A stretch of 64,000 nucleotides of DNA from Pararhodobacter zhoushanensis (GTDB lineage Bacteria > Pseudomonadota > Alphaproteobacteria > Rhodobacterales > Rhodobacteraceae): NCBI RefSeq assembly GCF_003990445.1, contig NZ_REEZ01000005.1:124001-188000 (forward strand), given 5' to 3'. The translations under genes and the position numbers were made by a program. Positions 8,003-16,131 of this stretch are shown here, piece after piece. The stretch's first letter is position 1, and every line of letters starts with the position of its first letter. The notes below the pieces were generated by a model. That model saw nothing but the letters and a program-made list of their open reading frames with translations. It did not search any database and had not been told where the DNA came from.

Positions 8003-9019
8003 ATGAAAAAGATCGACGTTTTCAACCACATATGGCCTGAGCCCTTCTTCAACGCGCTGATCAAGCAGATCGGCTCGATGAGCGATATGACCAAGCGGTC
8101 GGGCGATGTGCCGATGATGACCAATCTCGACCGCCGGTTCGAGGTGATGGACATGTTCGGCGAGGATTATTGCCAGATCCTGTCGCTGGCCTCGCCGCCG
8201 CTGGAGAAATTCGGCGATCCGGCGATTGCGCTGGAACTGTCGCGCATCGGGTCGGATTCGATGGCCGAGCTCTGCCAGAAATACCCCGAGCGCTTCCCCG
8301 GTTTCGTCGGCACCGTGCCGATCTCGCATCCCGAGGGGATGGTGACGGAATCCAAGCGCGCGATCGAAGAACTGGGTGCGCTGGGCATGCAGATCTTCAC
8401 CAACGTGAACGGCACCCCGCTGGACCTGCCAGCCTATGCGCCGTTCTTTGAATACATGGACAGCGTCGGCAAGCCGATCTGGCTGCACCCGGCGCGCGGG
8501 CAGGATTTCTCGGACTACAAGAGCGAGTCGCGCTCGGAATACGAGATCTTCTGGACCTTCGGCTGGCCGTATGAGACCTCGGCGGCGATGGCCCGCATGG
8601 TGTTCTCGCAGTTCTTCGACAAATGGCCGAACCTTAAGGTCATCACCCACCACGCAGGCGGCATGATCCCGTTCTTTGAAGGCCGGGTTGGGCCGGGCTG
8701 GGACCAGATGGGCAAGCGGACCTCGGACCGTGATCTGTCCACGGTACGCACGTCGCTGAAGCGTCCGCATCTTGAGTATTTCAAGGAATTCTACGCCGAC
8801 ACCGCGTCGTTCGGCTCACGCAAGGCGATCGAGCATGCGATTGAGTTCTTTGGCGAAGATCGCGTGATGTTCGCGTCCGACGCGCCCTTCGATCCCGAGG
8901 GCGGCCCGCTCTACATCCGTGAGACGATCAACCTGATCGAGCGGATGGACCTGTCGGACGAGCTGCGCCGCAAAATCTTCCAGGACAATGCCGTCAAGCT
9001 GATGGGCCTGAAGCTTTAA
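8003..9019 (+). CDS. Amidohydrolase family protein (ACMSD-like TIM barrel)
   Basis: A 338-aa amidohydrolase-2 family protein related to aminocarboxymuconate-semialdehyde decarboxylase and aromatic-acid decarboxylases/hydrolases. The usual N-terminal HxH metal pair is changed: the sequence is DVFNHIW (residues 5-11), so only the second His remains. Other ligand candidates are visible: His162 (WLHPARG), His216/217 (ITHHAGGMIPF) and the C-terminal Asp in FASDAPFD. GGAGG precedes the ATG. It converges on the IclR gene with a 4-bp overlap of stop codons. It probably acts on a ring-derived carboxylic acid; the substrate is unknown. Confidence 0.8.
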   Translation: MKKIDVFNHIWPEPFFNALIKQIGSMSDMTKRSGDVPMMTNLDRRFEVMDMFGEDYCQILSLASPPLEKFGDPAIALELSRIGSDSMAELCQKYPERFPGFVGTVPISHPEGMVTESKRAIEELGALGMQIFTNVNGTPLDLPAYAPFFEYMDSVGKPIWLHPARGQDFSDYKSESRSEYEIFWTFGWPYETSAAMARMVFSQFFDKWPNLKVITHHAGGMIPFFEGRVGPGWDQMGKRTSDRDLSTVRTSLKRPHLEYFKEFYADTASFGSRKAIEHAIEFFGEDRVMFASDAPFDPEGGPLYIRETINLIERMDLSDELRRKIFQDNAVKLMGLKL

Positions 9020-9846
9020 GCCTTGGGCGCGCGCGGGCTGTAGCCCAGCCTGCGCGACAACCTCTCGGTGGTGTCCAGCAAGGCGCTGGTCACCCCTTTT
9101 GCCCGGGTGCCGGTCATCGACTTGTCCGACCCCAGCACCGTCACCGTCGCGGTAATCCGCCCCGAATGGTCAAACACCGGCGCCGCCATCGCGGCGAAAT
9201 TGGCGTTGATGTTGTTCTTGGACGTGGCGTAGCCGCGCGTGCGGATTTCCTCGGTCAGCGCGTCCAGCCGGGCGGGGTCTTTGGCCAGTTCGGGCGCGAT
9301 GGTCCAGTTTTCCTCACTGTGGCGGGCGATCTGGATTTCGTCTTCAAGGATCGGTTTCGTCTCGCTGCGGTCGAGATAGGCCAGAAACACCTGCCCCGTG
9401 GCCGAGGCCGACAGCGGCAGCACATAGCCCAGCCGAACCGCCAGCGAGCCCTGCTTGTAGCCGTCGACCTTGGACACGATCCCCGGCCCGCGATTACCCC
9501 ACAGCGACAGGTAGGCGGCAAAGCCGGTTTCCTGCTGCAAGGCGCTCAACTCCTCACGCGCCAGATCGACGATATCGACCTGCCGGATCGCCGAATGTCC
9601 CAGCTGGATGGCGAAGCTGCCCAAGCCGTAGTGACCGCTGTGCGGATCCTGACGCACCAGTCCCTCGCGGATAAAGCTGACCAGATAGAGATGCGCCTTG
9701 GACGGCGGCATGCCTGCAGCGGCGGCGATGTCGCGCAGGGGCAGTGGGCCATCGGCGCTTTCCATTGCGCGGATCACCTTGAACCCCACCTCGATCGACT
9801 GAATGCGCCGTTGCGACCAGTCTTCGTCTTTCTCACTGCGCTTCAT
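9016..9846 (-). CDS. IclR-family transcriptional regulator
   Basis: A 276-aa regulator with an N-terminal winged HTH (about residues 15-75, LPLRDIAAAAGMPPSKAHLY) and a C-terminal GAF-like effector domain (from about residue 95), including the conserved LPLSASATGQVFLAY segment. IclR proteins control aromatic and small-acid catabolism, often as effector-dependent activators. It sits between two amidohydrolase genes, convergent with one (stops overlap in TTAA) and downstream of the other, so it is the natural candidate to control both. The inverted repeats at 7892-7908 and 11834-11854 are possible targets. Confidence 0.9.
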   Translation of the reverse strand: MKRSEKDEDWSQRRIQSIEVGFKVIRAMESADGPLPLRDIAAAAGMPPSKAHLYLVSFIREGLVRQDPHSGHYGLGSFAIQLGHSAIRQVDIVDLAREELSALQQETGFAAYLSLWGNRGPGIVSKVDGYKQGSLAVRLGYVLPLSASATGQVFLAYLDRSETKPILEDEIQIARHSEENWTIAPELAKDPARLDALTEEIRTRGYATSKNNINANFAAMAAPVFDHSGRITATVTVLGSDKSMTGTRAKGVTSALLDTTERLSRRLGYSPRAPKA

Positions 9847-9909
9847 GCGGGATCCCGTGCCTGCTTATAAACGTTCTAGACGGGTTTACCGGCCCGGTCC
9901 ATCGTGGCC

Positions 9910-11130
9910 TCACAGCGTCTTGACGGGGGTTGGGTCCAGCCCGAACAGCTTGGCCGCGTTGAGGCCCAGAATGTTGCGCTTGGCCTGTTCCGACAGGAAG
10001 GGCAGGTCGAAGATCTCCTGCGGCAGGTCAAAGTCGAAATGCGGCCAGTCGGATGCGAACAGCAGCTGCGATTCCGCGTTGATCATCTCCAGCGTGACCT
10101 GCAGCGCCTTCATGTTGGTCGTTTCCATCGGCTGCGTCGTGTACCAGCAGTTTTCCCTCATGTACTCGCTGGGCAGCTTTTTCAGCTGCGGCGCTTCCGA
10201 GGGGCGCATCAGGTACTGATCATCCAGCCGCTGCATCAGGAAGGGTATCCACGCAAGACCGCTTTCCACCCAGATGCTTTTCAGCCCCGGAAAACGCTCT
10301 GGGATGCCGTTCAGAATCCAGTTGGTCATATGGACCATGTTGCACCACGCAAACCCCAGCGCGTGCATGCCCAGAAAGCGGTTCACCGTGGCCAGTGACG
10401 GGTCTTGCCAGTGATAGGCGGCATGGAACGCGATGGGTTTGCCCAGTTCCTGCAGCCGCGCGTAGCAGCGCATATAGTCGTTGTGGTGCAGCGGCTTATG
10501 CCGGACCGAAGGCACGCAGAACCCGATCACGCCGGGCTCGTCGGCGAATTCCTCGATCATCGCTTCGGCCTCGGTGGGCGTGTTGAAGGGCAGATAGGCC
10601 AGCGTCTTGATCCGGTTGTCGGCCTTGAGCACCTTGTCCACCAGCCAGCGGTTATAGGCGCGGCTCAGATGGACCTCCATCTCGGGCTGCGGGTGCAGGC
10701 CAAGGGTCAGCATCGGCGTGGGGAACAGGACCATATAGTCCACGCCCAGCGACTGCATCGCCCGGCGGGTCAGCGTCACGTCGCGGTGGACCGAGGTGTC
10801 ATCGACCGGCTCGCGCACGCCCGCCTGATGCGGGATGCGGCCGCCGACGTCCTGATACTTCAGCCCCATATCGCCGTTCAGACCATAGGGCGCGCCGCCG
10901 ATCCTTTCCTTCTGGTACAGCATTGCCTGATGCCGGATCACCGGGTCTTCAATGTATTCCACCAGCTCGTGCCAGCTGACGGTTTCGACGTGATGCGCGT
11001 CGACGTCGCAGATCAGCCAGTCCTGAAACCCGCGCTGTTTGGCGCCCTTGTTGGCATGGGCCAGAACCTCGCGCGTGTCGGTAAAGACGTCGATTTCCTG
11101 CACGTTCAGGGGGCGGGCGTCATGGGTCAT
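9910..11130 (-). CDS. Amidohydrolase family protein (second, Rieske-linked)
   Basis: A 406-aa amidohydrolase-2 protein with CDVDAHHVE in the metal-site position (residues about 41-49), the variant in which the first His of HxH is Asp, as in many ring-acid decarboxylase-like relatives. Further candidates are FHAAYHWQDP near residue 244 and the C-terminal FASDWPHFDFD. The ATG overlaps the stop of the upstream 110-aa gene by 4 nt, so the two are translationally coupled, and the Rieske ferredoxin gene comes before that. The operon context suggests a multi-step modification of an aromatic acid, but the reaction is not inferable. Confidence 0.8.
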   Translation of the reverse strand: MTHDARPLNVQEIDVFTDTREVLAHANKGAKQRGFQDWLICDVDAHHVETVSWHELVEYIEDPVIRHQAMLYQKERIGGAPYGLNGDMGLKYQDVGGRIPHQAGVREPVDDTSVHRDVTLTRRAMQSLGVDYMVLFPTPMLTLGLHPQPEMEVHLSRAYNRWLVDKVLKADNRIKTLAYLPFNTPTEAEAMIEEFADEPGVIGFCVPSVRHKPLHHNDYMRCYARLQELGKPIAFHAAYHWQDPSLATVNRFLGMHALGFAWCNMVHMTNWILNGIPERFPGLKSIWVESGLAWIPFLMQRLDDQYLMRPSEAPQLKKLPSEYMRENCWYTTQPMETTNMKALQVTLEMINAESQLLFASDWPHFDFDLPQEIFDLPFLSEQAKRNILGLNAAKLFGLDPTPVKTL

Positions 11131-11459
11131 TCAAAGGACTCCGGGCGGTGGCGGAACCAGAGAGCCAGTTCCATCGGGCTGAGATGTTGGGCGCGCAGCA
11201 ATTCGGACACGGCGGTGAGCAGCTCGGTGGGCGCGATGCCGTCGCCGCCCCCGGTCAGCGGGCAAAAGGTCCGTTCCTCGCCGTCGGTCTTGGCGGCATA
11301 GAGGCGGATCGCGGCGGTCATCAGCTGGGCGACGGCCTCATCCGAGACGCGCGACGCCTGACCCTCGGCGACCATGGCGCTGGCGTCGGCGTCAAGCTGG
11401 CGCGCGGCCTCGTCGATCCAGCCGTAGTGGTCATTGTGCAGGATATCAGGGCCGGACAT
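11127..11459 (-). CDS. Small protein of unknown function between a Rieske ferredoxin and an amidohydrolase
   Basis: A 110-aa soluble, probably helical protein that I do not recognise. It begins MSGPDILHNDHYGWIDEA and has a single Cys in the middle (RTFCPLTGG), followed by a helix ending ALWFRHRPESFE. Its start lies inside the end of the Rieske gene (14-nt overlap) and its stop overlaps the amidohydrolase ATG by 4 nt, so it is tightly coupled on both sides and probably works with them. It could be an accessory subunit of the amidohydrolase. The start at 11459 is the first ATG that gives sensible composition. Confidence 0.7.
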   Translation of the reverse strand: MSGPDILHNDHYGWIDEAARQLDADASAMVAEGQASRVSDEAVAQLMTAAIRLYAAKTDGEERTFCPLTGGGDGIAPTELLTAVSELLRAQHLSPMELALWFRHRPESFE

Positions 11460-11811
11460 AGACGATCCCCGCCTCTTCGCGCAGCTGCGCCGGGCGCAGG
11501 CGCTGGGTGGGGCGGCCCTGACAACGGCCGGTTTGCAGGTCGAATTCATAGCCATGCCACGGGCAGACGATGTGCTGCGCATCCTCGTCATAGGCCAGCA
11601 GCCGCGTGGTGCCATCGGCCGCCACCGGCTCGATCACCTGCGCATAGAGGCGGCCCTGACAGATCGGCCCCTGACGATGCGGGCAGGTGTTGTGCCACGC
11701 ATGCAGCGCGCCTTTGACGCGAAACACGCCCACCTCCTTGCCGTCGCAATCCACAACGAGCCGGCCCCCTTCAGGGATCTGGTCGGCGGGGCCGATGCGA
11801 AATTCGGTCAT
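11446..11811 (-). CDS. Rieske [2Fe-2S] ferredoxin
   Basis: A 121-aa Rieske-type electron carrier. The two cluster motifs are CPHRQG near residue 43 and CPWHGYEFDL near residue 82, giving Cys-x-His and Cys-x2-His ligands. The 37-residue spacer between them is longer than the usual 15-17, with an inserted strand-turn region (QVIEPVAADGTTRLL). Such ferredoxins pass electrons to non-haem ring-hydroxylating oxygenases, but no oxygenase gene is adjacent; the next genes are a small unknown protein and an amidohydrolase. It is the first gene of a three-gene minus-strand operon. Confidence 0.88.
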   Translation of the reverse strand: MTEFRIGPADQIPEGGRLVVDCDGKEVGVFRVKGALHAWHNTCPHRQGPICQGRLYAQVIEPVAADGTTRLLAYDEDAQHIVCPWHGYEFDLQTGRCQGRPTQRLRPAQLREEAGIVYVRP

Positions 11812-11833
11812 GGCAGCCTCTGAAAGTTCGATA

Positions 11834-11854
11834 ATGTTGAATCGTCTCCAACAT
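11834..11854. promoter_or_regulatory. Inverted repeat upstream of the Rieske operon
   Basis: ATGTTG-(9 nt)-CAACAT, 22-43 bp from the Rieske start codon in the divergent region shared with the thioesterase gene. The left half extends to AATGTTGAAT, identical to 7908-7917 in front of the other amidohydrolase gene. It is a plausible operator for the IclR regulator. Confidence 0.4.
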
Positions 11855-11973
11855 GGTAATGTCAGGTCTCCAGATGCGCAAAGGAAATCCTGCGCACCTA
11901 TATCAACTTGCCTTACATTGCTCTGCCCCGTACCTTGCCCCCTATCATGGGGGCGGAAATCCGGGGATTGCGC

Positions 11974-12903
11974 ATGGACGATCTGACAACCGAAGTGTGG
12001 CGCGGCGGCGTAAACACTTGGGAATGCGACGAAATGGGGCACATGAACACGCGGTTCTATGTCGCCCGCGCGGTCGAGGGGCTGGCGGCACTGCTGGCGC
12101 AGCTTGGCCTGCCCGGCATGACCAGCCCCCGCGCTGCCAGCACGTTCAGCGTCGAAGAGATGCACATCCGCTTTCACCGCGAGGCGCATGCCTCGGCGTC
12201 CCTGCGCATGACCGGCGGGGTGCTGTCACAGGACGCGACGGGGCTTGAGGCGCTGCTGATCCTTGAGGATCTGAATACGCTGGAGTGCAAGGCAACCTTC
12301 CGCACCCGTCTGCGCCATGTCGTCCCCGGCTCTCAGACGCCGGTGCCCTGGCCTGCCGGGTTCGCGGAGCGTGCATCGGCCCGCAAGGTGGATCTGCCCG
12401 ACATCGCGCAACCCCGCTCGACTGGCACCGGGCCGGTAGAGAGCACCGCCACGTTGGAGCGCGCGCAAGGCCTCAAGCGGATGGCGATGGGGGTGGTCGG
12501 GCCGGACCGTGCTGATGCCTTCGGGCTGATGGGGGCGTGGGGTTTTATCGGTGCGGTGTCGGATGGCATCCGTTCGCTGACCGGCCCGTTCCGCGACATC
12601 ATCAGTCAGAACGCCGACGAGGTGCCGCAGCGCGTTGGCGGCGCGGTGCTCGAATTCCGCATCCTGCATCTGGACTGGCCGCGCCTTGGCGATGCCTATG
12701 AGGTGCGCGGCGGACTGGCCGGCATCGAGGGGCAGGTGCAGAAACTGGTGTTCTGGATGCTCGATCCGATCACCGGGCGGGTCTATGGCACCATGCATTC
12801 CATCGCGGTCAATTTCGACCTGGACAAGCGCAAGGTGATCCGCGTTTCCGACCGAGCCCGCGCGCTGCTGGAACCGCTGACTACCCCGGGGCTGGATCTT
12901 TAG
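11974..12903 (+). CDS. Hotdog-fold acyl-CoA thioesterase family protein
   Basis: A 309-aa protein with two hotdog-like halves. The N-terminal one has WECDEMGHMNTRFY (about residues 14-27), the 4-hydroxybenzoyl-CoA thioesterase/FcbC-type motif with a conserved Asp before GHMN. The second half starts near residue 170. Such enzymes hydrolyse aromatic or short acyl-CoA thioesters in the cytoplasm. The ATG at 11974 has GGGG 8 nt upstream; in-frame ATGs at 11947 and 11908 are alternatives. It is divergent from the Rieske operon and convergent with an enoyl-CoA hydratase gene (4-bp overlap). Confidence 0.75.
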   Translation: MDDLTTEVWRGGVNTWECDEMGHMNTRFYVARAVEGLAALLAQLGLPGMTSPRAASTFSVEEMHIRFHREAHASASLRMTGGVLSQDATGLEALLILEDLNTLECKATFRTRLRHVVPGSQTPVPWPAGFAERASARKVDLPDIAQPRSTGTGPVESTATLERAQGLKRMAMGVVGPDRADAFGLMGAWGFIGAVSDGIRSLTGPFRDIISQNADEVPQRVGGAVLEFRILHLDWPRLGDAYEVRGGLAGIEGQVQKLVFWMLDPITGRVYGTMHSIAVNFDLDKRKVIRVSDRARALLEPLTTPGLDL

Positions 12904-13616
12904 CGAAACCGCTCGGCGGTCGCGCTGGCGTTGAGCAGCGCGGCCAGCTCGCGGCGGGTCGCACCCGAGGCTTCGGGTGCGCGCAGCAGGAACGCCTTGA
13001 CGGCGCGCGTCACGGAGGGGGAGTTCTTGGCCAGCGCCTCGACCACCTGCGCGACCATCGCGTCCAGATCATCCGTCACCACGCCGATCAGCCCCAGCGT
13101 CTGCGCCTCAGCCGCGCTGACCGGCTGCCGCGTCAGCACCAGCCGCGCCAACACCGCGCGCGGCAGCCGGTCGACCAGCGCGTCCATCACCAGCGTCGGC
13201 GCGATGTCGTGGTTCATCTCGGGCACCGAGAACACCGCGTCCTCCGCCGCAATCGCCACATCAGCCAGCGCCGCAAGCGCGCAGCCAACCCCCGCCGCGC
13301 GCCCCTGCACCCGTGCCACCACCGGCACCGGGGCCGAGCGCAGCGCGTCGTAAAACGCCAGCACCGGGTCCGAGATCAGCGTGCGCAGGTCATTCGCTGT
13401 CATCCGCGCGCCCTTGGGCGGCATGACCGGCGCGCGGCCAGTGCAGAAATCCGGCCCTTCGGCGCGCAGCACGATCACGCTGACCTCGGGCGCAGGGCTG
13501 CTCACCGCCGCCGCGATGCCTTCGGCCATCGCCGGGGTCAGCGCGTTGCCCGCGTCGCCGCGGGTCAGGGTGATCTCCAGCACGGCGCCGGTTTGCTCGA
13601 TCGTCAACTCAGTCAT
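12900..13616 (-). CDS. Enoyl-CoA hydratase/isomerase family protein
   Basis: A 238-aa crotonase-fold protein. The oxyanion-hole segment is present (VARVQGRAAGVGCALAALAD, about residues 97-116), followed by the SVPEMNHDIAPT region where catalytic Glu residues usually lie. The CoA-binding N-terminal strand is VLEITLTRGDAGNAL. It is slightly shorter than the usual 255-260 aa. The start overlaps the end of the upstream molybdenum hydroxylase gene by 8 nt, so they form an operon. The acyl-CoA substrate is unknown, but linkage to a thioesterase and a Mo hydroxylase suggests an aromatic acyl-CoA. Confidence 0.85.
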   Translation of the reverse strand: MTELTIEQTGAVLEITLTRGDAGNALTPAMAEGIAAAVSSPAPEVSVIVLRAEGPDFCTGRAPVMPPKGARMTANDLRTLISDPVLAFYDALRSAPVPVVARVQGRAAGVGCALAALADVAIAAEDAVFSVPEMNHDIAPTLVMDALVDRLPRAVLARLVLTRQPVSAAEAQTLGLIGVVTDDLDAMVAQVVEALAKNSPSVTRAVKAFLLRAPEASGATRRELAALLNASATAERFR

Positions 13617-15960
13617 TCTGTGCTCTCCTGATCGCTTCCCAGATGCGCAAGGGTGTGGCCGGCATCTCGACATGATGCACGCCCAGATCACCCAGCGCAT
13701 CGGCAATCGCGTTGATGAAAACCCCCAGCGCCGGGGTTGTGCCGCCCTCGCCGCCGGGGCGAAAGCCCATCGGGTGGCTGGTCGCCGGAACCTCGCTGAG
13801 CGCGGTATCGAAGGACGGGAAATCCGTGGCGCGCGGCATCTGGTAGTCCATCAGCGTGGCGGTCAGGGCCTGCCCGTCGCCGTCCCAGCGGATCGCCTCG
13901 TGCCACGCCTGCCCCACGCCCTGCACGATGCCGCCATGGGTCTGGCCGTGCAGGATCAACGGGTTCAAGGCGCGGCCCACGTCATCGACCGAGGCATAGC
14001 GCGGGATGGTCAGCGCGCCGGTCTCGGGGTCGATCTCGACCTCGCACACCGCCGCGCCATAGGGGAAGGCAAGGCCGGGGATGACCTCGTTACACTCCGC
14101 CACCAGCGGGCCTTGCAGGTCCAGCGGGACGCGCGGGTCAAGGGTGTGGGCGCTCAGCTCGAACAGGCTCATCGCCTCATTGGTGCCGGGCACACGCAGC
14201 AGGCCCTCGGCGTAATCCACCTCAGCCGCGCCGGTCACGGCGGCGTAAACCGCCTTGGCACGGGCGATGACGGCGCGGGTCGCCTTGTCCATGACGATGC
14301 TGCCAAAGCGCAGCGACCGGCCCGAATGCGAGCCGCCGCCTTGGGTGATGAAATCGGTATCGCCGGTGCGCAGCACGACCTGCTCATGCGGCAAGCCGAA
14401 CCATTCGGCGACCAGCTGGGTAAAGGCGGTGCGGTGGCCCTGGCCGGTGTCCTGCGTGCCCAGCGTGACCTCAATACGGTCCTCAAGCACGCTGACCACC
14501 GCGCGCTCTTGCGGATAGCCGCCTGCTCCTTCGATATAGTTCGAAATACCGATGCCGCGATACATGCCGCGCGTCCGCGCCTCGGCCCGTCGCGCCTCGA
14601 ACCCCGCGACGTCGCCGATCTGCATCGCGGTGGCCAGCGTCGCCAGATGGTCGCCGCTGTCGTAGGTGACACCGAAGGGGTTGGTGTAGGGGAAGGCATC
14701 TACCGGGATCATGTTGCGCTGGCGCAACTCGACCCGGTCAAAGCCGCATTGCAGCGCCGCCAGATCGACCAGCCGCTCGATGGCGTACATCGCCTCGGGC
14801 CGCCCGGCGCTGCGGTAAGGGATGGTTGAGGGGGTGTTGGTCACCACCGCCCGCGCCACCGCATGCGCGACCGGCACGCGGTACACGCCGGTCATCAGCT
14901 GCACGCCCTTGTTCAGGGGCGTGTAGCTGACCGTATGAGCGCCCTGGTTCGAGGTGTTCACGCAGCGCAGGGCAAGGAAAGTGCCGACATCGTCCAGCGC
15001 CAGTTCCACATCCACATGCAGATCGCGCGCCTGATAGTCGGACACAAACGCCTCCAGCCGCTCGACCCGGTGCTTGACCGGGCGGCCCAGCAGCTTGGCG
15101 GCATGGGCGATCACCACCCATTCGGGATAGGTGGCGTTGCGGGTGCCGAAATTGCCGCCGACATCACCGGGGGCGATGATGCGCACTGCCTCAAGCCCGA
15201 CGCCCAGCGATGCCGCCATCTGTTCGCGCACCTGCACCACGCCAATCCCGGCCGAGCAATGCATCACATAGCGCCCGTCCACATAGGCCGCCGCCGCCGT
15301 GCGCGGTTCCATATGCACGCCGGTGACGCGGTTGATCTGGCTGGTGAAGCGGACGCGGTGGGTGGCGGTGGCGAAGGCAGCCTCGACGGCGGCGGCATCG
15401 CCCAGTTCGGCCTCAAGCGTCAGGTTGCCGGGGACGGTGTCCCAAAGCTGCGGCGCGTCGTCGGCCAGCGCGGCCAGCGCGTTGGTGACGGCGGGGAGTT
15501 CGTCGAACTCGGCCTCGATCAGCTCGGCGGCGTCCTTGGCTTGCTCAAACGTCTCGGCGATCACGGCGGCATAGGCCTCACCGGCGAAGCGCACGCGGTC
15601 CAGCGGCAACGGGTGGTGCAGAGTACGCAGCCGTTCGCTGCCGTCGCGCTGGCTGAGGGGCCTGTCCGAGCCGCGCTTAGACGAGCCGATGGCATGCGGA
15701 ATAGGCCCGATCCCCGCCGCTGCCAGATCCGCGCCGGTCAGCACCGCCAGCACGCCGGGCATGGCGCGCGCGTCTTCGACCTGCACCGCGCCCAGCTGCG
15801 CATGGCCATAGGGCGAGCGGGCGAAGACGGCGAAAACCGCGCCGTCAAAGGGCAGATCGTCGGCGTATTGGCCGCGCCCTTGCAGCAGCGCGACGTCTTC
15901 GCGGCGGGTCAGGGGCGCGCCGATCAGACCTTGACGCGATGCGGATGATTCGGTGCTCAT
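13609..15960 (-). CDS. Xanthine dehydrogenase/CoxL-family molybdopterin-binding subunit (orphan)
   Basis: A 783-aa large subunit of the molybdenum hydroxylase family. The N-terminal Ald_Xan_dh_C a/b hammerhead begins at residue 13 (GAPLTRREDVALLQGRGQYADD), and the MoCo-binding region follows. The active-site loop reads PYRSAGRPEA, close to the form II CoxL type (AYRGAGR) and not to true CO dehydrogenase (AYRCSFR). The catalytic Glu is present in GGEGGTTP near the C-terminus. Family members need a [2Fe-2S] small subunit and usually an FAD subunit; neither is adjacent. It probably hydroxylates a heteroaromatic or aldehyde substrate. The ATG at 15960 is chosen because the preceding 17 codons are unlike the family. 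Confidence 0.88.
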   Translation of the reverse strand: MSTESSASRQGLIGAPLTRREDVALLQGRGQYADDLPFDGAVFAVFARSPYGHAQLGAVQVEDARAMPGVLAVLTGADLAAAGIGPIPHAIGSSKRGSDRPLSQRDGSERLRTLHHPLPLDRVRFAGEAYAAVIAETFEQAKDAAELIEAEFDELPAVTNALAALADDAPQLWDTVPGNLTLEAELGDAAAVEAAFATATHRVRFTSQINRVTGVHMEPRTAAAAYVDGRYVMHCSAGIGVVQVREQMAASLGVGLEAVRIIAPGDVGGNFGTRNATYPEWVVIAHAAKLLGRPVKHRVERLEAFVSDYQARDLHVDVELALDDVGTFLALRCVNTSNQGAHTVSYTPLNKGVQLMTGVYRVPVAHAVARAVVTNTPSTIPYRSAGRPEAMYAIERLVDLAALQCGFDRVELRQRNMIPVDAFPYTNPFGVTYDSGDHLATLATAMQIGDVAGFEARRAEARTRGMYRGIGISNYIEGAGGYPQERAVVSVLEDRIEVTLGTQDTGQGHRTAFTQLVAEWFGLPHEQVVLRTGDTDFITQGGGSHSGRSLRFGSIVMDKATRAVIARAKAVYAAVTGAAEVDYAEGLLRVPGTNEAMSLFELSAHTLDPRVPLDLQGPLVAECNEVIPGLAFPYGAAVCEVEIDPETGALTIPRYASVDDVGRALNPLILHGQTHGGIVQGVGQAWHEAIRWDGDGQALTATLMDYQMPRATDFPSFDTALSEVPATSHPMGFRPGGEGGTTPALGVFINAIADALGDLGVHHVEMPATPLRIWEAIRRAQND

Positions 15961-16039
15961 GTCGGGCTTTCCGGTCGATTGTCTATTTTGAATGCCATTC
16001 ACTATCAGCAAAACTTCGCCACGCTAACCGAGGGCTGAG

Positions 16040-16049
16040 TTGTTGACAA
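16040..16049. promoter_or_regulatory. TTGTTGACAA palindrome and possible -35 upstream of the dehydrogenase operon
   Basis: A 10-bp palindrome (TTGT-TG-ACAA) containing a consensus TTGACA at 16043-16048, in the divergent region between the CoxL-type gene and the aldehyde dehydrogenase operon. FCD-type GntR regulators often bind TTGT/ACAA half-sites. The matching -10 is weak (TATATC or TATCAA with short spacing). Confidence 0.3.
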
Positions 16050-16131
16050 TATCAGGCTTTCTTATATCAAAGCGAAACCGGAGGCGGCACGCAAGGGCCG
16101 AAAATTTCCCGGTGCGGGGAGGGAGTTTTTC

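Noticed and set aside
13381..14829. Long open frame antisense to the CoxL-type gene
   Set aside because: His/Arg/Gly-rich translation with no family motifs; it is the usual antisense shadow of a high-G+C gene. The same applies to the long frames antisense to the phosphate transporter (54635-56662), ffh (58514-60244) and the ThDP enzyme (17719-19377).
13609..15960. Aerobic CO dehydrogenase large subunit
   Set aside because: The active-site loop is YRSAGR, not AYRCSFR, and coxM/coxS genes are missing.
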